Below, one piece after another: positions 26,918 to 35,872 of a DNA stretch of 61,158 bases. Both the position numbers and the translations under genes were made by a program. Every line of letters starts with the position of its first letter. The first letter of the stretch is position 1. The notes below the pieces were generated by a model that had not been told where the DNA came from, searched no databases, and saw only the letters and a list, made by a program, of their open reading frames with translations. The DNA comes from CAZVJA01 sp964626885 (GTDB lineage: Bacteria; Planctomycetota; Planctomycetia; Planctomycetales; Planctomycetaceae), in NCBI GenBank assembly GCA_964626885.1, contig CAZVJA010000005.1, positions 1-61,158 on the forward strand, read 5' to 3'.

Positions 26918-28129
26918 ATGGCACTTATGAAGTACGCCTTGATCATTCCTGACGGATGCGCCGACGAGCCACAAGAGTCGCTCGACGGCCGCACTCCCCT
27001 CGAAGCGGCGAACGTCCCGCACATGGACGCAATCGCCCGTGCGGGAATCGTCGGACAGGCGGACCACGTGCCGATCAACATGCCCTCGGGAAGCGACGTC
27101 GGGACGATGAATCTCTTCGGCTACGACCCGCTCAAATACCATTCGGGCCGCGCACCGCTGGAAGCCGCCGCTCAGGGAATCAAACTCGGTGCCGACGATT
27201 GGGCCATTCGATGCAATTTCGTGACCATTCAAGACAGCAAGATGGTGAGCTTCACCGCCGGTCAGATTCCGAGTGCGCTCGGCCGCGAATTGATCGATTT
27301 GCTCCGTGAGGATTCGCGCGAAGACCTGCACTTGGAGTATCACGCCGGCGTCAGTTACCGGAATCTGTTAATCTATCGTGCACGCGGAACGCCGGCCCCG
27401 TTCAGCTCCGCTACTCAAACGGTCCCTCCGCACGACATCACCGATCAGCCCTTTGCTCCAAGTCTTCCGCAAGGACCGGGTGCAGACCTGCTCCGCAAAC
27501 TGATGCAGCGGAGCGAAAGCGTGCTGATGTCGTCCGAGCATAATCGCTCGCGCGCCAGCCGAGGTGAACAACCCGCAACAAGCATCTGGCTGTGGGGACT
27601 CGGCAAGTCGCCGAACATGCCCACTTTCTTCGAACGTTTTGGGAAAACCGGCGCGGTCATCACCGCCGTGGATCTTTTACGCGGACTTGGGCGCATTCTC
27701 GGTTGGGATGTGATTGAGGTTCCGGGAGCGACGGGATACCTCGATACCGATTACGCCGCAAAGGGGCAATACGCCATCGAAGCACTGAAATCGAAAGACC
27801 TTGTGGTCGTCCACGTCGAGGCGACCGACGAGGCATCGCACGAAGGCAACGCCGCCGAGAAGGTGGCGGCTCTCGAACGGATCAACGATGACATCGTCGC
27901 GCCGGTACATGAGTTCCTGAAGTCTCAGGGACCGTACCGCATGCTCATCTCTCCCGACCACCCGACGTTCGTGCGGACCAAGACACACAGCCACGGCTAT
28001 GTTCCTTTCGCAATGTGCGGCACGGGGATCTTGGCCGACGCGGCAGCAACCTACAGCGAGACGTCTGCCGCACAGTCGAACATCAAGCTCCCCGGCTATG
28101 AATTGATGCCGCTGTTTTTGAAAGATTGA
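26918..28129 (+). CDS. apgM: Cofactor-independent phosphoglycerate mutase, archaeal (ApgM) type
   Basis: 403 residues. Converts 3- to 2-phosphoglycerate. The alkaline-phosphatase-like fold is seen in YALIIPDGCADEP (metal-binding Asp), NMPSGSDVGTMNLFGYDPL with the Ser that carries the phosphoenzyme, SGRAPLEAAAQGI, VVHVEATDEASHEGN and ISPDHPTFVRTKTHSHGYVPF (metal-binding Asp/His pairs). This is the shorter ApgM type, not the 510-residue GpmI. Met4 (26927) is an alternative start. It overlaps or abuts the mutY gene, so the two may be co-transcribed although unrelated in function. Confidence 0.93.
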   Translation: MALMKYALIIPDGCADEPQESLDGRTPLEAANVPHMDAIARAGIVGQADHVPINMPSGSDVGTMNLFGYDPLKYHSGRAPLEAAAQGIKLGADDWAIRCNFVTIQDSKMVSFTAGQIPSALGRELIDLLREDSREDLHLEYHAGVSYRNLLIYRARGTPAPFSSATQTVPPHDITDQPFAPSLPQGPGADLLRKLMQRSESVLMSSEHNRSRASRGEQPATSIWLWGLGKSPNMPTFFERFGKTGAVITAVDLLRGLGRILGWDVIEVPGATGYLDTDYAAKGQYAIEALKSKDLVVVHVEATDEASHEGNAAEKVAALERINDDIVAPVHEFLKSQGPYRMLISPDHPTFVRTKTHSHGYVPFAMCGTGILADAAATYSETSAAQSNIKLPGYELMPLFLKD

Positions 28130-28161
28130 CTCCGACAGTCTTTGTTCCCATCAGGCCAGGG

Positions 28162-29412
28162 ATGTCCCGTCACGACCAGCATCGGTACGACGAAAAAGAA
28201 CGGACACGAATTCGCCGGAATCTCGTCCGCTGGTACACGCGCCATGCCCGCGACCTTCCCTGGCGGCGAACGACCGATCCCTATCGGATCTGGATCAGCG
28301 AAATCATGCTGCAACAGACCACGGTCAAGGCGGTCATCGGATACTACGCTCGATTTTTGGACACGTTTCCGACCGTTGAAGAACTCGCGGCCGCGCCCGA
28401 AGAAAAAGTGTTGCGGCAGTGGGAGGGGCTCGGCTATTACTCCCGCGCGCGGAACATTCATCGCGCCGCCAAAGTCATCGTCAACGAGCTTGCGGGGAAA
28501 TTCCCCAAGGATATTGAGAACCTGCTCCGGCTCCCGGGGATCGGCCGTTACACCGCCGGGGCAATTGCATCGTTCGCGTTCGATCAGGTTGCACCGATTG
28601 TCGAGGCGAACACGCAACGACTCTACAGCAGACTGCTAGGATATGCCGGTGACATTCGTTCGACAGCGGGGCAAAACCTCCTGTGGAAATTCGCTGAGGA
28701 ACTAGTGCCGCGCAAGTCACCCGGCCGCTTTAACCAAGCACTCATGGAACTGGGGGCGACGCTGTGCACACCAATGGAACCGGGCTGCGAGTCGTGCCCC
28801 CTCCGCCAAGACTGCACGGCGTTCCGCGACGGAACACAGCACACAATTCCGAATGCCGCACGCCGACCCGAAATCACCGATATGACTGAGGTCGCGGTCA
28901 TCGTTCGGTCGGGAGGTCGGTTCCTGCTGCGTCGCCGGTCCGCGGGCGAGCGCTGGGCCGGGTTGTGGGACTTCCCGCGCTTTCCAATCGAAGCAGGCAC
29001 GTTGAGCACAACTCCGAACAAGGATGCGACGCAACCGCCGAGAATTGCAGGCGCATCAACCCGCGCACGAAAGAAACTCGCATTAGCATGCGCGCAACAA
29101 TGCGCTGCTCCTCCGCTTGCTTTATCGATCCAGCGCGAACTTCAAAAACAACTGCGTGCACAGTCGGGACTGACCATCGAATTCGGCGACGTCATCGCCG
29201 AGATGAAGCACAGCGTCACGCGGTACCGCATCCGGCTGGTTTGCGTAACGGCCGATTGCCGGTCCGGCACGATTCGTGAACCAGGCATCCTACGCTGGGT
29301 TCCGCCGTCCGGATTTGAGGACTACCCCCTCTCGACGACAGGGCGAAAAATCGCCAACCTTCTATCCAAAAAGCACTTAGGGCAATCCTATCCGGCGGCG
29401 ATCGGCCGTTGA
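28162..29412 (+). CDS. mutY: A/G-specific adenine glycosylase MutY
   Basis: 416 residues from the ATG at 28162; a TTG at 28126 overlapping the upstream stop is a less likely start. MutY removes adenine mispaired with 8-oxoguanine. The catalytic Glu lies in WISEIMLQQTTV, the helix-hairpin-helix in LLRLPGIGRYTAGAIASFAF, the 4Fe-4S cluster ligands in CTPMEPGCESCPLRQDC (C-x6-C-x2-C-x5-C), and a C-terminal NUDIX-like domain recognises 8-oxoG. The position of the usual catalytic Asp (E. coli DGNVKR) reads VEANTQR, a Glu. A linker near residue 290 is enlarged compared with E. coli. Confidence 0.95.
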   Translation: MSRHDQHRYDEKERTRIRRNLVRWYTRHARDLPWRRTTDPYRIWISEIMLQQTTVKAVIGYYARFLDTFPTVEELAAAPEEKVLRQWEGLGYYSRARNIHRAAKVIVNELAGKFPKDIENLLRLPGIGRYTAGAIASFAFDQVAPIVEANTQRLYSRLLGYAGDIRSTAGQNLLWKFAEELVPRKSPGRFNQALMELGATLCTPMEPGCESCPLRQDCTAFRDGTQHTIPNAARRPEITDMTEVAVIVRSGGRFLLRRRSAGERWAGLWDFPRFPIEAGTLSTTPNKDATQPPRIAGASTRARKKLALACAQQCAAPPLALSIQRELQKQLRAQSGLTIEFGDVIAEMKHSVTRYRIRLVCVTADCRSGTIREPGILRWVPPSGFEDYPLSTTGRKIANLLSKKHLGQSYPAAIGR

Positions 29413-29553
29413 TTCCGCAAGGCAGCACCGCGGATTACCCCGCAACACCCCCACGCCTCCGTAGCGAATTTGCCGATAGTCCGCTGAATTTCCGCGACAG
29501 CCCGCACCATTCGGCGATAATAGGGAATAATTGAGAACCGCGATTTTTCCGCC

Positions 29554-30384
29554 ATGCGAGACGAACCGCTGACTGTCACCGCTTCACCCGTTGCGGAGAT
29601 TGACGTTCGCCCGGACCACAATGTGGTCCCGGACGCGGTCCATCGTGCGCGCGGCAAGAAGCGACGCGATTGGAACAGACGGATTGCCCGTTGGTTCGCC
29701 GGCGCGGCGGCGATGGGTTATGGCACATCGCTCTTAGTGCATGCCATCCTCTTGCTTTGCTGTTCGGTGATCGTTGTCGTGGGAGCGGGTTCCGATCAAC
29801 TCTCCATTCTCGCCGGGCTCTCCAGTCCCGACGACGAGTACCAGCACGGTTTCGATCGCTTGATCGACACGAAAATCGATCTTCCGGACGCCGAGACCTC
29901 GTTGCTCACGGTCGCTCCGCTCGAATCGAATTCGCCCGGTGAATCGCAACTCGTCCCCGCGACTCTGGCAGCCAATGCCCTCACGAGCGCGGGGGCTTCG
30001 GGTAATGATGGTCAGGAATCGAACGAAGGGGGGGGGCACAAGTTCAAGATTCCCTCCGGCGGTAACGTCGTCCGTCAAGGGAATTTCATCGCGTGGACCG
30101 AGCCGCAGGATCCTGCTCCAGGCCAGATTTACACCATCATCCTGCAGATCAATCTGCCGAAGCGGGTGCTGAGCTACCGCTCAAGCGATCTTTCCGGAAT
30201 GGTCGAGGGGACCGATCATTACCGCCAGGAACTCCCCGGCAACCTGCCGAAGTACCTGCCAGTGAAAAAGAACAGCGTGCAGCTCGAGATTCCGGTTCCC
30301 GGCGCATCGGAGCTGGTCGAGGACAAAATCCAGATCCGCTCGAAACTGCTCAACGAAGAGCAGATCCTGAAGATTGTGTTCTAG
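29554..30384 (+). CDS. Membrane-anchored planctomycete protein with a conserved C-terminal domain
   Basis: 276 residues. A basic N-terminal arm (KKRRDWNRRIARW) precedes one transmembrane helix (SLLVHAILLLCCSVIVVV), a low-complexity linker, and a ~110-residue C-terminal domain beginning KIPSGGNVVRQGNFIAWTEPQDPAPG, with SDLSGMVEGTDHY and ending KLLNEEQILKIVF. I recognise this domain as recurrent in planctomycete proteins but know of no function. The C-terminal domain would lie outside the cytoplasm. Its 3' end overlaps the converging phosphodiesterase gene by 35 bases. Confidence 0.8.
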   Translation: MRDEPLTVTASPVAEIDVRPDHNVVPDAVHRARGKKRRDWNRRIARWFAGAAAMGYGTSLLVHAILLLCCSVIVVVGAGSDQLSILAGLSSPDDEYQHGFDRLIDTKIDLPDAETSLLTVAPLESNSPGESQLVPATLAANALTSAGASGNDGQESNEGGGHKFKIPSGGNVVRQGNFIAWTEPQDPAPGQIYTIILQINLPKRVLSYRSSDLSGMVEGTDHYRQELPGNLPKYLPVKKNSVQLEIPVPGASELVEDKIQIRSKLLNEEQILKIVF

Positions 30385-33300
30385 ACTCCGGCGGTACGAC
30401 GACCTCCGCGGGCTGTTGGCGGAACCGGTTGATCGCCTTGTCGGTGTTGTTTTCGAGACCGTTCAACAGCGTTTCGTCGAGCACTTCGACCACCACCCGC
30501 TGTGCGAAGCGATAAATCTCCCAGAAACCAACCTGTACGCCGTCGACCGCTGCATGGGTGAATCGCGCGCCGGGGAGTGACTCCCTGCCGATGGGCTTTG
30601 CCACGCGACGACCAGCTTCCGCGGTGCGCCGCTGTACCCAATCAACCGTCCCATCAATCCTCTTCATGTTACCGAGAGAACTGAGGCTGTAATCCCCCAC
30701 CGTGATTTGCGTCGCATCGACTGCTTCCGCCGCTTCCGCGATCCGGTGTCGCGACGAATGTCGCGCACGCTCATCGACCCGTTCGACGGCCCGCGTCACG
30801 GCGAACTTTCCGTCCCGCCCGCCGGACAGGGGAGAGATGACGTCATCGAACAGACTGAAAATATTGACATCGGTAAGCGACAGCAGATTGTAAGCGATAT
30901 TGTTCATGTCGAACGGGCTCGCGGGCTGGTTAATCGTATACGGAAGGTGCTCGTATTCCGCGAGAGGGTGATAATGCAGCGCCGGCCACGCTTGCAGATC
31001 GACATCCTGCCAATACACGGGCTGTGCCGATACTGTTGAGATCTCCTCGGGAGACTCGTAGATCGTCTGCAAAGGCCGTCCGTCAAAATCTTCCGGATCA
31101 ACCTCGATCCCCACCATCTGCAACAGCGTCGGCGTCAGGTCCGCCAACCGGCAGGGATCGTCGATCCGTGCCCCACGACGAACATTTGGCCCCGAGATGA
31201 AGAACGAAGCGTGCATCGCGTCCGGAAACGGATAGCCGTGCATCGTCCCCGGCGAGTCTTTCTGTCCAAAATACCAGCCACTCCGCGCCGTGACGACCAG
31301 ATCTGGAGCGTCTTCCCGCTCGCGCTCCGCGAGGTTCTCCTGCCAGAGCATGTGCCGCGTGAGGGTCACGACAGCATCCGGGTATTGCGTTCCCGCGGTA
31401 ATCCGCAGCCATTCCCGCTCGTTATGGTAATACTCTATCAACCGCGGCGTGACATCGCGCGTGATGAGCAACGGATCAGTTTCCGGTACCTCAACTTCCT
31501 CGTAGGCCACTCCGCCGTCCGGGCTGCGTTGCACGTTCTTCACAACGGTGTACTTGTATAGCCAGTGTCCCTTGTCGTCGCGCTTGCGGTGGATGACGGC
31601 ACTCCCGCGATCGACGGTGGAGATCAGCACCGCATCATTGGCGATTTTCAACAGCACGAGGTCGATCGGATGCTGCACGCTCCCATCGGAGTGCACCGCG
31701 CGAGTATTTAAGATCGATGCGACCAGATCGACCGGCGGCATGCTTTTCGCAATCCGATAACCGAGCATATCGCCCGGGTGGGGCTCGCCCAGCCAATCGG
31801 CCGAATGAAAATGGCCGCGCGGCAAGTAGATCCGGGCCGCTCCGTCCGAATCCCCATCAATGAAGACGAAATCGCGAGAACCGTCCTCGGGATGCCGATT
31901 CCAGAATCGATGCTGCCTTACCGACATTCCCAACCCGCCGCCGACCCATTCGCCGTCGGATGAGAGTTCGCGCGTCTTGTGAAACAACTCGTTCGCGATG
32001 TCGAAATGTGCCAAGTGCGTGGTACGTCCGCCATGATGCCCGTGATCGCTCACCAGTAGAAAATAAGTGCGGTTCAGCTCGTGCTTGGCATCGAGTTCCG
32101 CAACGACCCCGCCGAGCAACTCATCGGCACGGGCGATCGTCCGGCGGGTCATGCCGAATTGCCCGCGACTCAGCTTGTGGCTAACCGAGTCGGTCTCCGG
32201 CATCCAGATGATGGTGACCGGTGTATGCCGTTGAAGCAGATGATACCGCGCATAATCAGCATTCGCGTCGTCGATGTAATTCCACGCTTCCTGGGAACGG
32301 AAATACGGCATGTGCCTCACAAGGCTCCGCGTCCACAACAGCGGAGGAACTTCAGTCATCATCGGGAGCGCGCCGGTCGCCCAATCGCCGCCATGATTTC
32401 TGAGATGTTGATACAACGGCGGCACACCGCTCGTTTGCGACTGCTTCCAGCGGATGCTCTCTTCATCGCCACGAATAATACGAACCGATTCCTCTCCCGC
32501 GTCGCGGATGAATTTATCGACACCCTGCGGCGCCAGCAGCCGCGCACTTCGATTGGGCCCCAGAGGTTCGAGGTACGACTCTGAAACAAGCGTGCGGCGA
32601 CTGAAGCGAACCTGTCCCTTCAACCCATGCCGATCCGAGAAGCAACCGGTCCACATCGTGCCGTTCGACGTAATCGTGTCGGACGGAAACGCCGTGAACG
32701 CATTGCTGCACCACGCCCCCCCTTTAAGGAACAGATTGTCGATGTTCGGAATGTGCCCCATCGCAGCCATTTCGCGCACCACGTCGGGTCGTAATCCGTC
32801 GAGATAAAATACAACCACCGAGCAACCGGGTGCGGGACTTCCCGGTGTCGCGTCGCGGGATACCGATTCCTCGAAGGTCATCGGCTGAACTTTTGTAGTG
32901 CGCGAAACTCGCACGACGAATTCCCCGACATTGTCCGATACGTCGAAGTCGTTGATCCCCAGATAGAGCCGTCCGTCACGGTTCACCTGCCAGCTTTTTC
33001 TCTCCCCCACGAAGAACGGTGGACCATCCCCAATCTGGCCGATCAGGCAGTAACAGGGGGCCGGGCCGCGGGCCGCGGCAGGAAGCGGGAAGTTCGCATC
33101 CGCGAGTTCATCCGGAAAAAAGAACGTCCCTTTCGGGCCGACCACCACTTCCGGCTGGGCTATCAACCCGCGTCGGCCGGCCGGCACCACACGAACGTTG
33201 CCTTGAGCCGAAATCGAGATCGCCTCTCCGTTCCGAACATCAACTCCGGTATCGGCCCAATTGACGTTGCCGGGGATGATCAGACTTTCTGCAAAGAGAG

Positions 33301-33454
33301 GCGGTCGAACGGCTTCGGAACTTTCCTCGGTCGACTCGCCAGCGAAGAGCGTTGCTGCGGAAAGGGCAATAGCCGCCCAGCAACAGACGGGAATCAACAA
33401 TGTGATTCCCAGCCGGCGAAGAATGGCTGTGAAATTTCGGCGAGCGCAATTCAT
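30350..33454 (-). CDS. Secreted alkaline-phosphatase-superfamily phosphodiesterase with PA-IL lectin-like domain
   Basis: 1034 residues from the ATG at 33454; a 37-residue extension to 33565 is not supported. Signal peptide: LRRLGITLLIPVCCWAAIAL. Residues ~55-190 resemble the PA-IL (LecA) galactose-lectin domain (NWADTGVDVRNGEAISISAQG and GRLYLGINDFDVSDNVGEF). From ~210 there is a type I phosphodiesterase/nucleotide pyrophosphatase domain: VVFYLDGLRPDVV (metal Asp), FPSDTITSNGTMWTG (nucleophile Thr), WMPETDSVSHKL, SDHGHHGG and HGYPFPDAMHASFFISGP. The C-terminal 200 residues are unknown. It may act on surface nucleotides, phospholipids or phosphonates; the exact substrate is open. Confidence 0.88.
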   Translation of the reverse strand: MNCARRNFTAILRRLGITLLIPVCCWAAIALSAATLFAGESTEESSEAVRPPLFAESLIIPGNVNWADTGVDVRNGEAISISAQGNVRVVPAGRRGLIAQPEVVVGPKGTFFFPDELADANFPLPAAARGPAPCYCLIGQIGDGPPFFVGERKSWQVNRDGRLYLGINDFDVSDNVGEFVVRVSRTTKVQPMTFEESVSRDATPGSPAPGCSVVVFYLDGLRPDVVREMAAMGHIPNIDNLFLKGGAWCSNAFTAFPSDTITSNGTMWTGCFSDRHGLKGQVRFSRRTLVSESYLEPLGPNRSARLLAPQGVDKFIRDAGEESVRIIRGDEESIRWKQSQTSGVPPLYQHLRNHGGDWATGALPMMTEVPPLLWTRSLVRHMPYFRSQEAWNYIDDANADYARYHLLQRHTPVTIIWMPETDSVSHKLSRGQFGMTRRTIARADELLGGVVAELDAKHELNRTYFLLVSDHGHHGGRTTHLAHFDIANELFHKTRELSSDGEWVGGGLGMSVRQHRFWNRHPEDGSRDFVFIDGDSDGAARIYLPRGHFHSADWLGEPHPGDMLGYRIAKSMPPVDLVASILNTRAVHSDGSVQHPIDLVLLKIANDAVLISTVDRGSAVIHRKRDDKGHWLYKYTVVKNVQRSPDGGVAYEEVEVPETDPLLITRDVTPRLIEYYHNEREWLRITAGTQYPDAVVTLTRHMLWQENLAEREREDAPDLVVTARSGWYFGQKDSPGTMHGYPFPDAMHASFFISGPNVRRGARIDDPCRLADLTPTLLQMVGIEVDPEDFDGRPLQTIYESPEEISTVSAQPVYWQDVDLQAWPALHYHPLAEYEHLPYTINQPASPFDMNNIAYNLLSLTDVNIFSLFDDVISPLSGGRDGKFAVTRAVERVDERARHSSRHRIAEAAEAVDATQITVGDYSLSSLGNMKRIDGTVDWVQRRTAEAGRRVAKPIGRESLPGARFTHAAVDGVQVGFWEIYRFAQRVVVEVLDETLLNGLENNTDKAINRFRQQPAEVVVPPESRTQSSGSALR

Positions 33455-33918
33455 CGGAGCGGATCGACGTTGGTACGCAAGGAGCGAGGAGGTAATCGGA
33501 CTGCGGCGATTCTCGAACCCGGACCTACCGCGAAACCTGACGTCATAACAAGCGGGGCAACGCACGTTCCATCATGCGTTGCCCCGTCAATTTGCTACCC
33601 AGGCTTGCGCTTCGCACACAGGCCTCTTGGCGTCGTCTCACCGGGCATCCAGCGAGACGATCCGGCTATGCCGGGTCGTGACGTGTGAGTCGCTACAACC
33701 AATCCCTGTCGTTCGACTCTCACGCATGTCAGAATCGTCAGAATCCGGCTTTGGAAATCACGTGAAAGCGGAGTCTGACGCATCCGGCCCAACCGGGACG
33801 TCCAAAGTTGCGGCCTGGTTCAACTGCGGTCTCAAGTCCGTCTGGGAAGACCTTGCCGCCCAACCGTAGGAGAATCAGGCTGGCATTGGAGTTACGCTTC
33901 GATCACCATCGAGCTGCC
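33455..33918. other. Divergent intergenic region with perfect hairpin
   Basis: 464 bases between two divergent genes. The main structure is the hairpin at 33554-33585. A 96-codon frame on plus (33579-33869) exists but has a composition unlike coding DNA here, so I do not call it. Confidence 0.5.
33554..33585. promoter_or_regulatory. Perfect 11-bp hairpin upstream of the phosphodiesterase gene
   Basis: GGGGCAACGCA (33554-33564) and its complement at 33575-33585 flank a 10-base loop. There is no T-tract on either side, so it is not a classical terminator. It lies 100 bases before the start of the minus-strand phosphodiesterase gene, in the probable leader. Confidence 0.45.
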
Positions 33919-35112
33919 ATGAAGCTGTTCATCGGAAACTTCGAATTTGAACATCTGCTCTCCCCTGGGCGAAAAGGAGATCTCCCGGAACGTTTGCGCC
34001 GGTTGAATGCTGAAATGGCTCCTGCGCTCGCCGTTGCGGCTGAGGAGGGGGATGTGATCTGGAACCCCGAACCGGTCGATGCCGACTTCCCCCGGCACCT
34101 TGAAGCGATTGGGCTCCCACACGTCGAATTCACGAATGCCGCGGACCAACGAAGTCATGACGTCGAATTGTGCCCCTGGGGGTGGACCAAAGAGGTTCTC
34201 GCATGGGGAAAGCGAAGGGGATGGAACTGTCCCGCACCGGAAATCTCCGCAGTACGCCATGTGAACAGCCGCCGGTTCTCGACGGAATTGGACTGGGAAC
34301 TTGGAACCGCGCTGCCGGGAGCTTGCCGAATTCAAACGCTCGACGAGCTTGATGTCGCGATCCAGCGCTGCCACGTCGATTCGCGACAAAGGGGGTGGGT
34401 TGTAAAGGCGGAATTCGGCATGTCTGCCCGTGAACGAATTCTCGGGCAGAATAACGTGCTGACCGACCCACAGCGACAATGGGCACAAAGACGACTGCAC
34501 AACGACGGAATGTTGTTCTTTGAACCTTGGGTCGAGAAGCTGGAGGAGGCGGGAATTCAGATCACCGTTCCCCGTGACGGTTCTCCGCAGATCGATGCGA
34601 TTACACCGCTTCTGACCGGTCCCCACGGAGAGTACCGCGGCAGCCGATTTGCAACGGAGGAAGATCTTCAGTCCCGCTGGTCAACGGCCATCACGGCGGG
34701 ATTGCAGGCTGCTTGCCGCGCACAACAGGCGGGGTACTTCGGCCCGCTAGGCATCGACGCGATGCGCTACCGGGATGGCTCGGGCAACGAACAGATTCGT
34801 TCGCTGCAGGATATCAACGCCCGCTGGACGATGGGGCGCGTTAGCCTTGGCTTACGCCGACTACTGAAGCCGGGCGAACAGGGAATCTGGTTGCATCTGC
34901 CATCGCGTTCGAGAGCAAATCCGGACGTCCCGACTCGGGAAACCGAGTTTCTCGGAAATCTTCCGGCCGGAGTTCAGATCATCCGCACCTCCCCATTGCT
35001 CGTGGGAGGCACGCCGCCACGCTACCAAACCTTCGCGGTCATCGCACAATCAGCTGGATCGCTGCATCGAGCGGTTGAACGATTCCAAGACTTGCCCAGC
35101 AGAGGAAAATAA
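33919..35112 (+). CDS. ATP-grasp-like protein of unknown function
   Basis: 397 residues from the ATG at 33919, where the hydrophobic start MKLFIGNFEFEHLL fits. The C-terminal two thirds resemble an ATP-grasp fold: the nucleotide-binding Lys in RGWVVKAEFGMSARERI, an acidic strand FFEPWVEKLEEAGIQIT, and a metal site IDAMRY followed by SLQDINARWTMGRVS (compare the EINPR-type motif). The first 130 residues are a separate domain containing HLEAIGLPHVEF and CPWGWTKEVLAWG. ATP-grasp enzymes ligate a carboxylate to an amine. No partner gene tells the substrate, and the family is not one I can name. Confidence 0.75.
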   Translation: MKLFIGNFEFEHLLSPGRKGDLPERLRRLNAEMAPALAVAAEEGDVIWNPEPVDADFPRHLEAIGLPHVEFTNAADQRSHDVELCPWGWTKEVLAWGKRRGWNCPAPEISAVRHVNSRRFSTELDWELGTALPGACRIQTLDELDVAIQRCHVDSRQRGWVVKAEFGMSARERILGQNNVLTDPQRQWAQRRLHNDGMLFFEPWVEKLEEAGIQITVPRDGSPQIDAITPLLTGPHGEYRGSRFATEEDLQSRWSTAITAGLQAACRAQQAGYFGPLGIDAMRYRDGSGNEQIRSLQDINARWTMGRVSLGLRRLLKPGEQGIWLHLPSRSRANPDVPTRETEFLGNLPAGVQIIRTSPLLVGGTPPRYQTFAVIAQSAGSLHRAVERFQDLPSRGK

Positions 35113-35147
35113 AAAAAGAGCCGCCCGGTGAACACACCGAGCGGCTC
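35111..35147 (-). terminator. Rho-independent terminator of the first PEP-CTERM gene
   Basis: A 13-bp stem with one mismatch (GAGCCGCCCGGTG at 35118-35130, partner 35135-35147), loop AACA, and a run of seven T on the minus strand (A7 at 35111-35117). It starts 33 bases after the stop of the minus-strand gene at 35180. Confidence 0.9.
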
Positions 35148-35179
35148 TGAATTGTCAGCAAATTTTCGACACTCGGCAA

Positions 35180-35872
35180 TTAACGAGCCGTGCGGCGCTT
35201 CCGCAACCAGCTACCAGCGCCGGTCGCCGAACCGATGAGTGCCCATACCGCCAATGAAGCGGGTTCCGGGACTCCGGAGGTGAAGACGCGAAACTGATCG
35301 AAGCCCAAGCCCTTGCCTGTGATGTGCAAGCTGAGGGTTTTTCCGTCTGGCGAGATCTCGAACATGTCGTTGGCGCGGAAGTCAATACCACGGGTATCGA
35401 GGCCGACGGTCGGCACGGCACCGGTCGGATAAGTCGTTCCCGGTGCGCCATAGATATCCGATGCATCGACGGCTGCTCCAAAGAGTGCGATGCCGATGAT
35501 CTTCGTGCTGAAGGTAATCACGGCCTTCGCGGAACTGATTCCACGATCGATGAGGTCGAGATGCACGGCGGTGGAGTTGTACTTGGTTCCCGCCGTCAGA
35601 GTTGTCCCCAGTCCTGAGAAATCGTCATTTCCCTTGTATGACCCGGCCGTGCCGTCATGATCCACCGCGAGATCGGACACAATCGCACCGGAGGATTCTT
35701 CCCAGACGGAGATTGAGTTGGACTGAAAAGCGCCAGGAGATGCATCGGCCGGAGGGGCAACCAGATTTCCTGTTCCAGTCACCGAAACCACAAATCCCGC
35801 AGATGCTGGGGCCGGCATAAGAATGACAGCGGCCACCAATGCAGCAAGCGTAAAGCAAATTTTCGTTCTCAT
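35180..35872 (-). CDS. PEP-CTERM sorting-domain protein, paralogue 1
   Basis: 230 residues from the ATG at 35872 (AAGGA upstream). Signal peptide ends near APASAGF. The body is a secreted beta-rich domain (VWEESSGAIVSDLAVDHDG, FGAAVDASDIYGAPGTTYP). The C-terminus is a complete PEP-CTERM signal: VPEPAS, a hydrophobic stretch (LAVWALIGSATGAGSWL) and basic RKRRTAR. Exosortase would cut this and anchor or release the protein at the surface; no exosortase gene is in this window. It is nearly identical in length and plan to the gene at 36366 and has its own terminator, so it is a tandem duplicate. Confidence 0.92.
   Translation of the reverse strand: MRTKICFTLAALVAAVILMPAPASAGFVVSVTGTGNLVAPPADASPGAFQSNSISVWEESSGAIVSDLAVDHDGTAGSYKGNDDFSGLGTTLTAGTKYNSTAVHLDLIDRGISSAKAVITFSTKIIGIALFGAAVDASDIYGAPGTTYPTGAVPTVGLDTRGIDFRANDMFEISPDGKTLSLHITGKGLGFDQFRVFTSGVPEPASLAVWALIGSATGAGSWLRKRRTAR

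Noticed and set aside
28126..28161. TTG start of mutY overlapping the apgM stop
   Set aside because: No ribosome binding site at this TTG, and the extra 12 residues are not conserved-looking.
33579..33869. A 96-residue frame in the divergent gap
   Set aside because: No ribosome binding site, no family resemblance and a composition unlike coding regions here.
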